Shown here: positions 42,343-52,023 of the stretch, one piece after another | Layout: each line of letters opens with the position of its first letter | How positions within the stretch are numbered: the stretch's first letter is position 1 | DNA from: Myxococcus virescens | GTDB lineage: Bacteria > Myxococcota > Myxococcia > Myxococcales > Myxococcaceae | DNA: 64,000 nucleotides | NCBI RefSeq assembly: GCF_900101905.1 | Contig: NZ_FNAJ01000015.1 | Coordinates: 62,001-126,000 of the forward strand | Direction: 5' to 3' | The notes under the pieces: generated by a model | What the model was told of the DNA's origin: nothing | Databases searched by the model: none | The model's input: the letters and a program-made list of their open reading frames with translations, nothing else | Program-made: the position numbers and the translations under genes

Positions 42343-43689
42343 ATGACCTGGCCGGAAGACACCGCGCTGCTGACGGACCTCTACCAACTGACGATGACGG
42401 AGGCCTATCTCGAGGAGGGAATGTGGGACGAGGCCGTGTTCAGCCTCTTCGCGCGCAAGCTCCCGCCCCGGCGGAACTACCTGCTGGCAGCGGGGCTCGA
42501 CGATGCGCTGAGGTACCTGGAGCAGCTGCGCTTCGGCGCGGAGGCGCTGGACTGGCTGGCATCTCGAGGCCGCTTCTCGGACCGGCTGCTCGGGTGGCTC
42601 GAACGCTTCCGCTTCAGCGGTGACGTGGACGCCGTCGCGGAGGGCACGACGGTGTTCGCCCAGGAGCCGCTGCTGGAGGTCCGCGCGCCTCTGCCAGAGG
42701 CGCAGCTGGTGGAGACGTACCTCCTCAACCAGGTGCACTTCCAGACGACCGTGGCCTCGAAGGCCGCGCGTGTGGTGACGGCCGCCGCCGGACGCCACGT
42801 CATGGACTTCGGCTTGCGGCGCTACCACGGCACGGACGCCGGGATGAAGGCGGCGCGCGCGGCGTACGTGGCGGGCGTGGACTCCACCTCCAACGTGCTG
42901 GCGGGGAAGGTGTATGGGATTCCGCTCGCCGGCACCATGGCGCACAGCTACGTGCAGTCGCACGACGACGAACTGGAGGCGTTCCGCGCCTTCGTGCGCG
43001 TCCATCCCAACGCCACGCTGCTGGTGGACACCTACGACACGCTGCGCGGCGTGCAGCACGTCATCCGGCTGGCGCGGGAGCTGGGCGAGGACTTCCAGGT
43101 GCGCTCCATCCGCCTGGACTCGGGCGATTTGCTCGCGTTGTCGAAGGCGGCGCGGGAGATGCTCGATGAAGCCGGCCTGGAGCAGGTGCGCGTGTACGCG
43201 AGCGGCGGACTGGACGAAGACGCGGTGGAGAGGCTGGTGACGCGCGGGGCGCCCATCGACAGCTTCGGCGTGGGCACGGCCATGGGCGTTTCGTCGGACG
43301 CGCCCGCGGTGGACATGGCCTACAAGCTGGTGGCGTACGCAGGGCGGCCCCGAGTGAAGCTGTCATCGGGGAAGCTGCTGCTCCCGGGCGCGAAGCAAGT
43401 CTACCGGCGGGAGGTGGACGGCGTGGCGCGCGGCGACGTGCTCACGTGCAGGCAGGACACCGCGCCCGGAAGGCCCTTGCTCCAACCGGTGATGCGCGGA
43501 GGACAGCGGTTGTCCGAGGCCTCACCAACGCTCGAGGACATCCGCGAATACGCGCGACGCGAAGTCTCACAACTTCCGCCCGAGATTCGCGCCTTGTCAC
43601 CCGCCCGGCCGCCCTATCCCGTGGAGCTGGGACAGGCGCTGCTGCGGGCTCGCGAGCACGAAGTGGAGCTGTGGTCCGCGGCGACGTGA
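42343..43689 (+). CDS. pncB: Nicotinate phosphoribosyltransferase
   Basis: The 448-residue enzyme makes nicotinate mononucleotide from nicotinate and PRPP. The hallmark LTDLYQLTMTEAYLEEG lies at 10-26. The phospho-histidine candidate is H201 in MAHSYVQSH. PRPP/substrate segments are VRSIRLDSGDL and YASGGLDEDAV. The start ATG 42343 follows an ATG-free 253-bp gap divergent from ldhA. Length fits the family. Confidence 0.92.
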   Translation: MTWPEDTALLTDLYQLTMTEAYLEEGMWDEAVFSLFARKLPPRRNYLLAAGLDDALRYLEQLRFGAEALDWLASRGRFSDRLLGWLERFRFSGDVDAVAEGTTVFAQEPLLEVRAPLPEAQLVETYLLNQVHFQTTVASKAARVVTAAAGRHVMDFGLRRYHGTDAGMKAARAAYVAGVDSTSNVLAGKVYGIPLAGTMAHSYVQSHDDELEAFRAFVRVHPNATLLVDTYDTLRGVQHVIRLARELGEDFQVRSIRLDSGDLLALSKAAREMLDEAGLEQVRVYASGGLDEDAVERLVTRGAPIDSFGVGTAMGVSSDAPAVDMAYKLVAYAGRPRVKLSSGKLLLPGAKQVYRREVDGVARGDVLTCRQDTAPGRPLLQPVMRGGQRLSEASPTLEDIREYARREVSQLPPEIRALSPARPPYPVELGQALLRAREHEVELWSAAT

Positions 43690-43753
43690 GCCGCGGTGAT
43701 GCACACGGCACGGAGTCCCTTGCCGGCATTTCGCCAAGGCGGTAGGCAACGCC

Positions 43754-44902
43754 ATGGCGACCAAGAAGACCGCTCCACCACGAGCCTCCTCGGCGAAAGC
43801 GAAGAAGCCAGGCAAGGCGCCGCCTGTCCCCATCGAGACCGCGTGGCAGGACCTGGAAGCAACGCTGCGGAACACCTTGGGACAGAACGCCGCGGGCCAG
43901 CACCCGGCGGACCTGGAACCCATGCACATGACCTTCGAGCATGCGCCCGACCTGAGCTCGCTCCTTCCGGAGGACTATCAGCGCTTCGTCGAGGCCGTGG
44001 GCTATCGCTGGGTGACCACCGGCAAGAAGGGCCTGAGCTTCCTGCCCCCGCGCTGGCGCATCCAGGCCTCGGAAGGCATGGGCGAACCAGGACGACAGTG
44101 GACGACCGTCCGGGAGGAGCGCGAGGCGGGCCGGCACACCTACCGCTTCGTGATGTTCGCGTCCGAGGACCTCAATGACGTCAACGGCTACTGCTTCGGC
44201 AGGAGCGCGCACGACGACGCGCTGGTCGTCTGGTCCGTGGAAGACAGCCTGCCCACGCTCGAACTGGGGCCCTTCACGCCGTGGCTCACCAAGAAGCTCG
44301 CGGCGCTGAGCAAGGGCGCCTCCACGAAACCGAGCGGCAAGAAGGCCCCTTCGTTGGGCGATCCGCTGGGCCTGATGCAGGAGTCCCTCGGTGAAGCCGC
44401 CGCGAAGGCCCGCGACCAGGGCGCCGCGGCCATCCTGGACACCTTCCCCCGAGACACGAAGGACATCTTCCTCCTGGGGCGGAAGCTCGGCGTCGTCCCG
44501 GAGCTGATCGGCGAGTTCTCCGAGCTGGAGCGCCTGACGCTGAAGCACGCACAACTGACGCAGGTGTCCGGCGCGCTGAGCCGGCTCACGAAGCTGAAAC
44601 AACTCGACCTCGCCTGGAACCCGAAGCTGGAGACGCTTCCTCCCGAGCTCGGGCAGTTGGAGGGACTGGAGTCCCTCAACCTGGACAACACCGGCGTCCG
44701 CACGCTCCCGGAGGCGGTGGGCCAGCTCACGCGCTTGAGGAGCCTGGGCCTCAAGGCCACGCCCATGACGACCCTGCCGCCATGGCTGTCCCGGATGAGC
44801 AGCCTCAAGCACCTGGACCTCTACCAGACCTCCCTTCCCCCCGAAGAAGTCGAGGCCCTGCGCAAGGCGCTCCCCGAATGCAACGTGGGCTTCCGGGCTT
44901 GA
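43754..44902 (+). CDS. Leucine-rich-repeat protein with SMI1/KNR4-like N-terminal half
   Basis: The 382-residue cytoplasmic protein has a basic, alanine-rich N-terminus. Next comes a possible SUKH (SMI1/KNR4) domain (about 50-180: LEPMHMTFEHAPDL... YQRFVEAVGYRW). About five leucine-rich repeats follow from about residue 240 (LPPELGQLEGLESLNLDN... TLPEAVGQLTRLRSLGL). The SUKH assignment is weak. Such proteins often act in protein-protein recognition, sometimes in immunity to toxins. The start is ATG 43754. Function is unknown. Confidence 0.75.
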   Translation: MATKKTAPPRASSAKAKKPGKAPPVPIETAWQDLEATLRNTLGQNAAGQHPADLEPMHMTFEHAPDLSSLLPEDYQRFVEAVGYRWVTTGKKGLSFLPPRWRIQASEGMGEPGRQWTTVREEREAGRHTYRFVMFASEDLNDVNGYCFGRSAHDDALVVWSVEDSLPTLELGPFTPWLTKKLAALSKGASTKPSGKKAPSLGDPLGLMQESLGEAAAKARDQGAAAILDTFPRDTKDIFLLGRKLGVVPELIGEFSELERLTLKHAQLTQVSGALSRLTKLKQLDLAWNPKLETLPPELGQLEGLESLNLDNTGVRTLPEAVGQLTRLRSLGLKATPMTTLPPWLSRMSSLKHLDLYQTSLPPEEVEALRKALPECNVGFRA

Positions 44903-45038
44903 AGCGCGAACCCACCAGGGAGGCGAGCGACGAGGTCCAGATGACCCCGGCGCACCCTTCGGGTACTCCTGGGGTGGCTTCCTCTGAGGCCCAACCATCT
45001 GCCATGGTGAAGGGCCGTTTTTTCCGCTGGAGCGCAAC

Positions 45039-46136
45039 ATGAGTCTCCGTCTCGGCCCCGCCGTCATCCTTGGCTCGACGCTGCTTCTGGGCAGCGCCTG
45101 CAAGAAGTCCGAGGACCCCGCCCCCGAGCCCTCCGCCACTCCGCCGCCGGCGCCCACCGAGCCCGCGCCTGGCTACACCCTGTCCTTCCTCGAAGCGGCG
45201 TCGCCCTCGGGATGTACCTGGATTCGCCATGAGTCGTCGGGCACACGCAAGCCGCTCGCCACCGTGGACGCGGCGTGCGAGCGGCTCAAGCTGGCCTGGG
45301 GGCCGCGTGGCCGGCAGGGCCTGGTGATGGACCGGGGCAACGGCGAGCTGCCTCCGCGCGCCTGGCAGGTGGACTTCGAGTCCGGCCAGAGCACCCGGCT
45401 GCTGCTGCCCGAGCTCGGCCACACCGACACGCTGGGCTTCGACGAAGCGGGCCACGTCGTCGCGCTGGTGTCGCAGCTGGAGGACCTGCCGCGGAAGATG
45501 GAGAGCGGCAGTGAGTACTTCCTCTTCGACGGCAAGCGCTTCCTCCTCCCCGAGGCGGAAGGCAGCCCGGGCCTGGCGCACGCGTACCGCTACGAGGCCG
45601 GCCAGTGGAAGCACCTGGAGACGGTGGCCACGCTGTATGAGATGGACGGTGCCCTGGGCACGGAAGCCCTGGCCACGGCCAGCCGGCTGACGTCCTCCAC
45701 CTTCAGCCAGGATGCGGACCGGCTCTCCGAGTCGGAGCTGGAGGAAGGCAACGAAGACGCGGCCCGGCTGGACGCGGTGGTGAAGGACCGGGGCCACACG
45801 GCCTACGGCATGTGGGTCTCCATGGAGACGCACCAGGGTCCGCTCTACTCCTGGGAAGCCACGGGCGAGCTGCCCACGCTCATGCTCCCGCTGCGCTGGG
45901 AGGTGAACGACCGGCTGGTGGAGCCTGAGCAACTGGCGCTCGCGCCCACGTCAACCGTGGCGCTGCGGATGCGCGGACGCCTGCTGCTGGTCTCCGCCGA
46001 GCAGGCCGCCCGCGTCTACGACGCGAAGACGAAGAAGCGCATCGCCGCGCTGGAGAACGTCCACGGCACGCGCTTCTGGCCCCAGCAGCGGACCGTCACC
46101 GCGGCGGCGCCCGCCAGCACGGTGACGGGGCCGTAG
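45039..46136 (+). CDS. Lipoprotein, unknown function
   Basis: The 365-residue protein has a signal and lipobox (LGSAC, C21) followed by a proline-rich linker (about 25-45). The remainder is beta-rich, with a repeating W/Y pattern, and may form a small propeller. I do not recognise a family. The start is ATG 45039 with GGAGC upstream. It is convergent with the Yip1-like gene, whose stop lies 16 bp away. Confidence 0.75.
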   Translation: MSLRLGPAVILGSTLLLGSACKKSEDPAPEPSATPPPAPTEPAPGYTLSFLEAASPSGCTWIRHESSGTRKPLATVDAACERLKLAWGPRGRQGLVMDRGNGELPPRAWQVDFESGQSTRLLLPELGHTDTLGFDEAGHVVALVSQLEDLPRKMESGSEYFLFDGKRFLLPEAEGSPGLAHAYRYEAGQWKHLETVATLYEMDGALGTEALATASRLTSSTFSQDADRLSESELEEGNEDAARLDAVVKDRGHTAYGMWVSMETHQGPLYSWEATGELPTLMLPLRWEVNDRLVEPEQLALAPTSTVALRMRGRLLLVSAEQAARVYDAKTKKRIAALENVHGTRFWPQQRTVTAAAPASTVTGP

Positions 46137-46151
46137 CGCTCGCGCGCCGGA

Positions 46152-47027
46152 CTACCTGCCGGTGCTGGCGCCCACGACCGCCATCACCGCGTAGGCAGCG
46201 AAGAACAGACCACAGGAGAGCAGCGGCACCGCCAGGGCGGCCACCGCCGCGGTGCCCCAGCCCGTGCGGTGCAGGCTCCGGTACGCGTAGATGCGCAGCC
46301 CCAGGGCCCAGAAGGGCCCGCCATACATGCCACAGAAGGGAATCAGCCCCATCATGTAGGGCGACAGCGACAGGGCATTGGCGCGCAGGGTGACCTCGAA
46401 GGGCTGACCGGTGCCCTCCATCCGGAACACGAGGTGGTCCAGCGCGGAGTTGATGAGCGCGACGAGCATGCCCACGACGGGCACCAGCACCATCATCACC
46501 CCGATCACCCCGACTCCGGCCAGCCGGAACCGGTTCTGGGAGACGTTGTCGCCATCCATCATCTCACGCGGGATGGAGAAGAGGAGGGCCATGTAGAGAA
46601 GCGCCGTGGTGAAGGAGGCGGCCAGGTTGGACAGCGCCACGAAGCCCAGGGAGCTGCCCACCGAACCCTTCGGCCGCGCGCGCGCGAAGGTGGCCGAGGG
46701 ACGCAGCATCACCGCCACACAGGTCTGCCAGTACGCCCGCAGGGTCCCCAACTCATCGCGCCGGTCCCACGGCAGGGCATCCGCGGGCACGCGGTCATGA
46801 CACGCGGCGCACAGGGGCTCGTCCCCGGGCCCCTTCCGCAGGCACTGCGCGCACGCGAAGCTGCCGCACCGGCCACACGCATGCAGGCTGAGCAGCTCCG
46901 GGTGGACGGCACACACGGGGTCCGCGGAGCCTGGCGTGGCCTCCTGCAGAAGAGACGCGCCGCACCACGCGCAGCTTTGCGCACCTGGGACGACGAAGGC
47001 CTGACAACGAGGACACGGGATGCGCAT
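46152..47027 (-). CDS. Zinc-ribbon/B-box membrane protein with Yip1-like helices
   Basis: The 291-residue protein starts with a zinc ribbon (CPRC...CAWC). A B-box-like Cys/His cluster follows (about 38-75: CAVHPELLSLHACGRC and CAQC, then LCAAC). Four or five transmembrane helices span about 125-285, in the pattern of Yip1-family proteins. It may be a membrane-trafficking or sensor protein, but the function is unknown. The start is ATG 47025-47027 (MRIPCPRC). It is convergent with the preceding lipoprotein gene. Confidence 0.75.
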   Translation of the reverse strand: MRIPCPRCQAFVVPGAQSCAWCGASLLQEATPGSADPVCAVHPELLSLHACGRCGSFACAQCLRKGPGDEPLCAACHDRVPADALPWDRRDELGTLRAYWQTCVAVMLRPSATFARARPKGSVGSSLGFVALSNLAASFTTALLYMALLFSIPREMMDGDNVSQNRFRLAGVGVIGVMMVLVPVVGMLVALINSALDHLVFRMEGTGQPFEVTLRANALSLSPYMMGLIPFCGMYGGPFWALGLRIYAYRSLHRTGWGTAAVAALAVPLLSCGLFFAAYAVMAVVGASTGR

Positions 47028-47120
47028 ACGTGCCCGCATCCTCGCACGGGTGCCCGCCGGGAAGTCAGGGTGTCAGCATCACGCTTTCGCCCCACCCCAC
47101 TCACGCTTAAGGGAGAGACC

Positions 47121-47558
47121 ATGCACATGCCCGGGCTTGTCTCCCTCCTCCTGCTGTCCGCGCCCGTCCTGGCCGCCGAGCCCGCGACTCAGGACCAGGC
47201 GGCATTCGAAGCCGAACTCCAGCGCAACCTGGAGGCCTTCGAGCAGAACATGGACCGCAGCATGCCCATCCCCTGCGGCCGCCCGCCGATGCGCCCCGAG
47301 CGAATCAAGGGAGAGGACCTCCAGTTCGACCCTTCGCGACTCACCCACATCAAGGCGACCACCTATCAGCTCAGGTGCACCATCCATCTCGACGGGACGG
47401 CCACCGACTGCCTGATGCTCAAGCCCGGAGTGGGCCTGGACGCGAAGAACCGGGAGACCATCAAGCAGTGGCGCTTCAAGCCGGCCCTCTACAAGGACAA
47501 GCCCACCGCGACGACCTGCATGCTGTTCGGCAAGCTGACGCCACGGCCGGAGAACTGA
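47121..47558 (+). CDS. TonB-C-like secreted protein
   Basis: The 145-residue protein has a signal peptide (MHMPGLVSLLLLSAPVLAAEP). An acidic stretch (about 28-50) is followed by a TonB C-terminal-like domain (about 75-140: LRCTIHLDGTATDCLML, then KNRETIKQWRFKPAL). TonB-C modules bind outer-membrane receptors. Since no transmembrane anchor or proline-rich spacer is present, it is probably a soluble stand-alone module. Four cysteines may form disulfides. The start is ATG 47121, preceded by AAGGGAGAG. Confidence 0.75.
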   Translation: MHMPGLVSLLLLSAPVLAAEPATQDQAAFEAELQRNLEAFEQNMDRSMPIPCGRPPMRPERIKGEDLQFDPSRLTHIKATTYQLRCTIHLDGTATDCLMLKPGVGLDAKNRETIKQWRFKPALYKDKPTATTCMLFGKLTPRPEN

Positions 47559-47596
47559 GCCGCCTCCGCCGGAGTCACGGGCTCCGGCGGTGACGC

Positions 47597-49822
47597 TCAC
47601 TTCCCCGCGGGCACCAGCCCATGGTCATCCGGCACGGGGCCGCTGGCGCCCGGCACCTCGGGGACGGAGGGCGCCGGCGCGGCCTCCAGCCTGGGCGCCT
47701 CACGCGCCCGCTTCGCCTCACGCAGGGCCGCGGTGGCCGCCGCCTTCCGGCCCAGGGACTGCTCCCGCTTCGCCAACGCATCCCACAATTCGGGCGCATC
47801 CGGATGCAGCGCCACGCCCGCGCGCAGCAGGCCCGCCGCCACCGCGGTGGACTCCGCGTTGATGAGGCGCTTCAGGAAGTTCCGAGGCGCGAGCGCCAGT
47901 GTGCCCTGCGGCGTGGCCACGGCCTCGCGCAGATGCGGCAGCACGGCCTCCTCCGGGTTCGCCGCGAGCAACGCCTCGGCCAGGGCCCAGCGCGCATCCA
48001 GCCCCCGGGGCTGCAGCTCCACCGCCCGCTCCAACCAGCGCCGCCGCGCCGCGGGTTGCTTGCGCCAGGCGAAGCCCTCCGCGATGCGCAGCAACTCGTC
48101 TGAGTAATCCGGATGGAACCCCGGCGACGCGGTGACGGACTTGCGCAGCGAGGCCCAGCGCGCCTCCGGGTTCTTCTCCTCGTCCAGGCGCAGGCGCTGG
48201 AGCTCGGGCAACTGCGCGCGCTTCCAGCTCGCGGCCAGACGGAGCACGTCCGCGCGCAGCGGCTCGCCGATGCGCGCCGCCTCTGGAACCTGCTTCGCGT
48301 CACAGGCGGCCAGGTAATCCTCGAAGAACGCCAGCGGGCCTTCGACGGTGTAGGCCTTCAGCCGCGCCGCGCCGTGGACCTTCTCCAACGTGCGGGCCAT
48401 GTGCGCCCCCACGCGGATGAAGAGGGCGCGCAGACGCGGGTCATGCCCGCTTCGGACGCGCTCCAGCGCCACCCGGGTGTCCCGGCCAATCTCCTTCCGG
48501 TTCAGCATCGCGGACACCTGGGCGAAGGCGCCGGGCAGGTCCGTCTCCTCCGGCAGCACGCCCGGGCCTCGCGTGGCCCACTGGTGATAGGACAGCCCAT
48601 AGCTGGCGACGCGGCTGAGCCCTTCGTGCACCACCGCGTCCACCGGGTCCGCCACGTAGGCATCGCGGCGGGTGTTGCCCTCCTCCAGCACCTGCTCCAG
48701 CAAGCGGATGGACAGCCGGCGCATGCGCCGCGCCTCGCCCTCCACGTTGGAGGCCAGGGCAATCACCGTGTCCTCGGCGGGGAGCATCATCAGCAGCGTG
48801 GTCGTCTCGGGCTGGCCGCCCGCGTGGGCCACCACGTAGTGGCCGCGCAGCGGATACGTCGCGAAGCCCATGCCGTAGTCGGTGAGGCGCCCGTCGGTGG
48901 TGGACATGGACGTCTGCATGCGGCCCATCGTCTCGCGCGACACCAGGGTGTGCGACAGCACGGCGCGGCCGAAGCCCAGCATGTCCCCCACCGTGGCGCG
49001 GGTGCCACCACCGGCGAAGCGGCTGGACACGTCGAGGAAGCGCGACGGCTTCAGCGCCGCCCCCTGGATGCGGTAGCCCTTGGCCTGGTGCTCATCGCGC
49101 GTGGCGGTGATGTCCAGGTCCGCGTTCGGCATGCCCGCGGGCTTGAAGATGTGCTCGCGCAGGTAGTCGCGGTAGGACTGGCCGGAGGCCGTCTCCACCG
49201 CCGCGCCCAGCAGATTGTAGCCCCACGTCGTATACAGGTAGCGGGTGCGCGGCTCGAAGGCGAGCGGCTTGCCCGCGAAGGCGGCGATGGCCGCCTCCGT
49301 GCTGACCGCCTTCACGTTGCGGGTGGACGCAACCCCGTCATAGGTGGGCACACCGCTCACGTGGCCCAGCAAGTCCCTCACCGTGACAGGCCACTGCTTG
49401 GCCGGATAGGCCGGCACCAGGGTGGAGATGTCCGCGTCCAGGCTCAGCTTCCCCTGCTCCACCAACTGCAGCACCGCCACCGCCGTGAAGGACTTGGTGA
49501 CGGACGCCATGCGGTACGTGGTGCGCGGCGTCGCGGGCAGCTTGCGGCCCACGTCGCGAAGACCATAGGCACACACCCAGCGCTCCGCGCCGCGCGTCAC
49601 CCCCACGGACAGCCCCGCGACGGGCCCCTGTGACAGCTCGGCGCGGACGACCGCGTCCAGGGCGCCGCGCACTTCCTCGGAGAAGGCCCGAGGGGACTGC
49701 TCGGCGTCGAGACTGGCGGGCTCACACACCATCCCCAGCGAGGCCCGAGGCGCCGCCAGGGACACGGGCCCCGCGAGCCCCAGGAGCACCGCGGCCCCAT
49801 ACCGCACGAACGCAAGTCTCAT
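47597..49822 (-). CDS. Beta-lactamase-fold serine hydrolase with large C-terminal extension
   Basis: The 741-residue exported protein has a signal peptide (about 1-24). A class C-type serine-hydrolase domain (about 50-380) carries S107-V-T-K110 and a His-Gly-Gly motif in VVAHAGGQPE. The usual YxN motif is YTT (Y197-T-T199, missing the Asn). Residues about 400-741 are helical and alanine-rich, possibly TPR-like. Family members act as D-peptidases or esterases. It overlaps the upstream SGNH gene by 4 bp (ATGA), so they are coupled. The start is ATG 49820-49822. Confidence 0.82.
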   Translation of the reverse strand: MRLAFVRYGAAVLLGLAGPVSLAAPRASLGMVCEPASLDAEQSPRAFSEEVRGALDAVVRAELSQGPVAGLSVGVTRGAERWVCAYGLRDVGRKLPATPRTTYRMASVTKSFTAVAVLQLVEQGKLSLDADISTLVPAYPAKQWPVTVRDLLGHVSGVPTYDGVASTRNVKAVSTEAAIAAFAGKPLAFEPRTRYLYTTWGYNLLGAAVETASGQSYRDYLREHIFKPAGMPNADLDITATRDEHQAKGYRIQGAALKPSRFLDVSSRFAGGGTRATVGDMLGFGRAVLSHTLVSRETMGRMQTSMSTTDGRLTDYGMGFATYPLRGHYVVAHAGGQPETTTLLMMLPAEDTVIALASNVEGEARRMRRLSIRLLEQVLEEGNTRRDAYVADPVDAVVHEGLSRVASYGLSYHQWATRGPGVLPEETDLPGAFAQVSAMLNRKEIGRDTRVALERVRSGHDPRLRALFIRVGAHMARTLEKVHGAARLKAYTVEGPLAFFEDYLAACDAKQVPEAARIGEPLRADVLRLAASWKRAQLPELQRLRLDEEKNPEARWASLRKSVTASPGFHPDYSDELLRIAEGFAWRKQPAARRRWLERAVELQPRGLDARWALAEALLAANPEEAVLPHLREAVATPQGTLALAPRNFLKRLINAESTAVAAGLLRAGVALHPDAPELWDALAKREQSLGRKAAATAALREAKRAREAPRLEAAPAPSVPEVPGASGPVPDDHGLVPAGK

Positions 49823-51312
49823 GGCGTCGCCTCCGCGCTGGGCTCGGACACCCCGGCGGGCGTGGCTCCCGCTCCCGAGGGCGTGGGCATCACCGCCGCG
49901 ACACCCCGCGCGGGCGGCGGCGTCTCCACATAGGCGCGCAGCAGCGCGTCGGTGACCAGGTGCCCCAGCACGTCCAGGCCCGCGCCGCGCGGGTGCACCA
50001 GGTCGTCATGCATGTAGCCGGACGCATGAAAGCGCGCGAGCGCCCCCTTTCCGCCCATGGCGGCGTAGAAGTCAAAGAAGGCACACCCTTCGGCGAGCGC
50101 GACCTCCCGCTCCGCGGCGTTGACCGCCTCCAGCGAGGGGCGCTGCGTCAGCGCCTGAGCCTTCGCGCCGGGCCCCTTCACCGCGTCCATGGGCCCCACC
50201 AGCAGGCACGCGCTTCCGGGCGCCGCCTCCCGCGCGCGACGGAGCAGCGCCCGCAGGTCCGTGCGCAGCTTCTCCATGTCCAGGCGCTTCCATTCGATGC
50301 GCTTGGACTCGTTGCCCCCCAGGAAGAAGACGAGCAACTGGGGCGAACGCTCCGCGAGCTGGGACGTGAGCGTGGCGCCGTCGATGCGTGCATAGAGGCT
50401 CGCGTCCGACGAAGGCACGCCCAGCGTGTCCAGGACGATGCCGGGCCGCGCGTGCTGCAACACCACGCCCTGCACCACCGCGCCCTGTCCCTCGGCCACC
50501 ACGTCCAGCGTCTGTGCGTCCTCGGGCAGCTCGAAGTGGGTGGCGCGCGACAAGCCGCTTCCCGTGGGCTCGGTCCGTGCCAGCACCTTGCCGCCACTGG
50601 AGAGGCTGACCGCGCCCGCGCCTGGCACGTCCAGCCACCACAGCGTTCCGCGCGGCTCGCCATCCAGCTTGAAGCGGCTGCGGGCCTTGGCGTTCGTGGC
50701 CACGTGATACACGCCGGTGATACCGAAAGAGTGCGGAGGCGCGCGCAGCTCGCCCAGGGTGCGCGGCTGCCACCCGCTGCTGCTGGCGCTGGTGCGGCCT
50801 CGCCCGCCGTAGGGCGCCATGCGGTCCACGAGCAACACGCCCCGGCCCGCGCTTCCGAACGCCGTGGCCAGGTCGTCGCGCAGGACGTCCACGATGCGGT
50901 CCCCCGCAATCAGCGAGTTGCCAAAGGCCTCGATGACGACGGGTCGGGTGGCGGTGCCCGCGGCCAACGCATCCAGCGACGCGAAGAAGGGCGCCAGCGC
51001 CGTGCGCGCGCAGCCGTTCCCCAGGGGTGCCACGCAGGGGTCTTCCACCTTCGCACCGGGCGCGCCCAGCTTCTCGGCCAGGGCCTGGACCTCGGCGGTC
51101 CGTTCGGGACGCACAGGCATCCGCCGGCGGACCTCTGGCGCGGGGGACGGTCGCGGCGGTTCAGCGGGGCGCGCGACCGGTGCCTCTGGCGCGGAAGCAG
51201 GGGGTGAGGCGGCGCGAGGCGAGGACCCGATGTCACAGGCGGTCAACAGGCCACCGAGCAGGACCGGGAACCAGGTCCGCCGGCCGCTCCGCCCGACTTC
51301 CGAATGCGTCAT
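49819..51312 (-). CDS. SGNH/GDSL-type hydrolase, lipoprotein
   Basis: The 497-residue lipoprotein (LLTAC, C26) has an Ala/Pro-rich linker (about 30-65). The SGNH domain has the blocks FGNSLIAGDR (nucleophile Ser, about 131-140), FLGGNES (Asn, block III) and a late DDLVHP (Asp/His, block V). It could remove acyl groups from a cell-surface polysaccharide or lipid. It is coupled with the following serine hydrolase, so both act on the envelope. The start is ATG 51310-51312. An upstream regulator gene is divergent. Confidence 0.8.
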   Translation of the reverse strand: MTHSEVGRSGRRTWFPVLLGGLLTACDIGSSPRAASPPASAPEAPVARPAEPPRPSPAPEVRRRMPVRPERTAEVQALAEKLGAPGAKVEDPCVAPLGNGCARTALAPFFASLDALAAGTATRPVVIEAFGNSLIAGDRIVDVLRDDLATAFGSAGRGVLLVDRMAPYGGRGRTSASSSGWQPRTLGELRAPPHSFGITGVYHVATNAKARSRFKLDGEPRGTLWWLDVPGAGAVSLSSGGKVLARTEPTGSGLSRATHFELPEDAQTLDVVAEGQGAVVQGVVLQHARPGIVLDTLGVPSSDASLYARIDGATLTSQLAERSPQLLVFFLGGNESKRIEWKRLDMEKLRTDLRALLRRAREAAPGSACLLVGPMDAVKGPGAKAQALTQRPSLEAVNAAEREVALAEGCAFFDFYAAMGGKGALARFHASGYMHDDLVHPRGAGLDVLGHLVTDALLRAYVETPPPARGVAAVMPTPSGAGATPAGVSEPSAEATP

Positions 51313-51547
51313 GTAGTCGGCAGCGTAGACGAAAGCCCCTGCGTGCGCATGTTCCCGGCCAGCGTCTCCCCGCCTGCTGGAGGAGCAGCCCCAGCGCCCA
51401 CGCTCCGCGGTCCTGGCAGCGGCGGAGTGGATGCCTGTGAGTCAACGGAAGTTGCGGGAGAAACAGCCCGGCGCAAATGCAAGGTCAAGCCCCGAACATC
51501 CTCCCTTCACTTGCGACCGAGATACCCCAAATTATCCGCTCCCTCTT

Positions 51548-51901
51548 ATGGAGAAACGGAACAACAGGGTCGCGAACTGGACGCGGTTGCACCGCCGGTT
51601 TGGCGACCACGTGCGCAAGCTTCGGACGACCCGGGAGCTCACGCAGGAAGCGCTCGCGGAACGCAGCGACCTGTCCGTGGACGCCATCCGCCGGATTGAG
51701 CGCGGTTCGTTTTCTCCGTCCCTGGACACCCTGGGCAAGCTCTCCAAGGGGCTCGACGTCTCCTTGAAGACGCTCTTCCAGGGCTTCGAGCGCGAGCGCT
51801 CCAACGCAGTGGCGGAGATCTGCGACTTCCTGTCCCTGCGCTCGGGCCGCGAGGTCGAGCTCGCCTGGCGCGTCATCCAGGCCATGTTCGAGGAACGCTG
51901 A
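51548..51901 (+). CDS. XRE-family helix-turn-helix regulator
   Basis: The 117-residue protein has a Cro/C1-type HTH (about 18-78: RKLRTTRELTQEALAERSDL then SVDAIRRIERGSFSPSLDTL) and a C-terminal helical part. It probably represses its own or neighbouring transcription. The start is ATG 51548 (MEKRNNRVANW). It is divergent from the SGNH hydrolase gene across 235 bp, in which I see no clear operator. Confidence 0.85.
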   Translation: MEKRNNRVANWTRLHRRFGDHVRKLRTTRELTQEALAERSDLSVDAIRRIERGSFSPSLDTLGKLSKGLDVSLKTLFQGFERERSNAVAEICDFLSLRSGREVELAWRVIQAMFEER

Positions 51902-52023
51902 GCCTCACAGGGGTTCCCAGGGGGTCAGGACACGCCCATCCGTCCTGACCCTCCGGGGTCCGCACGCCAGCCCCCGGGGACTTTTGAGAGCGCGCCAACC
52001 CCGATGGTAGCGTGCGGCGTCTC

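Noticed and set aside
46269-47120. Long plus-strand frame antisense to the Yip1-like gene, joined in frame to the TonB-C gene.
   Set aside because: The real secreted protein starts at ATG 47121 with a good ribosome-binding site; the upstream residues are low-complexity.
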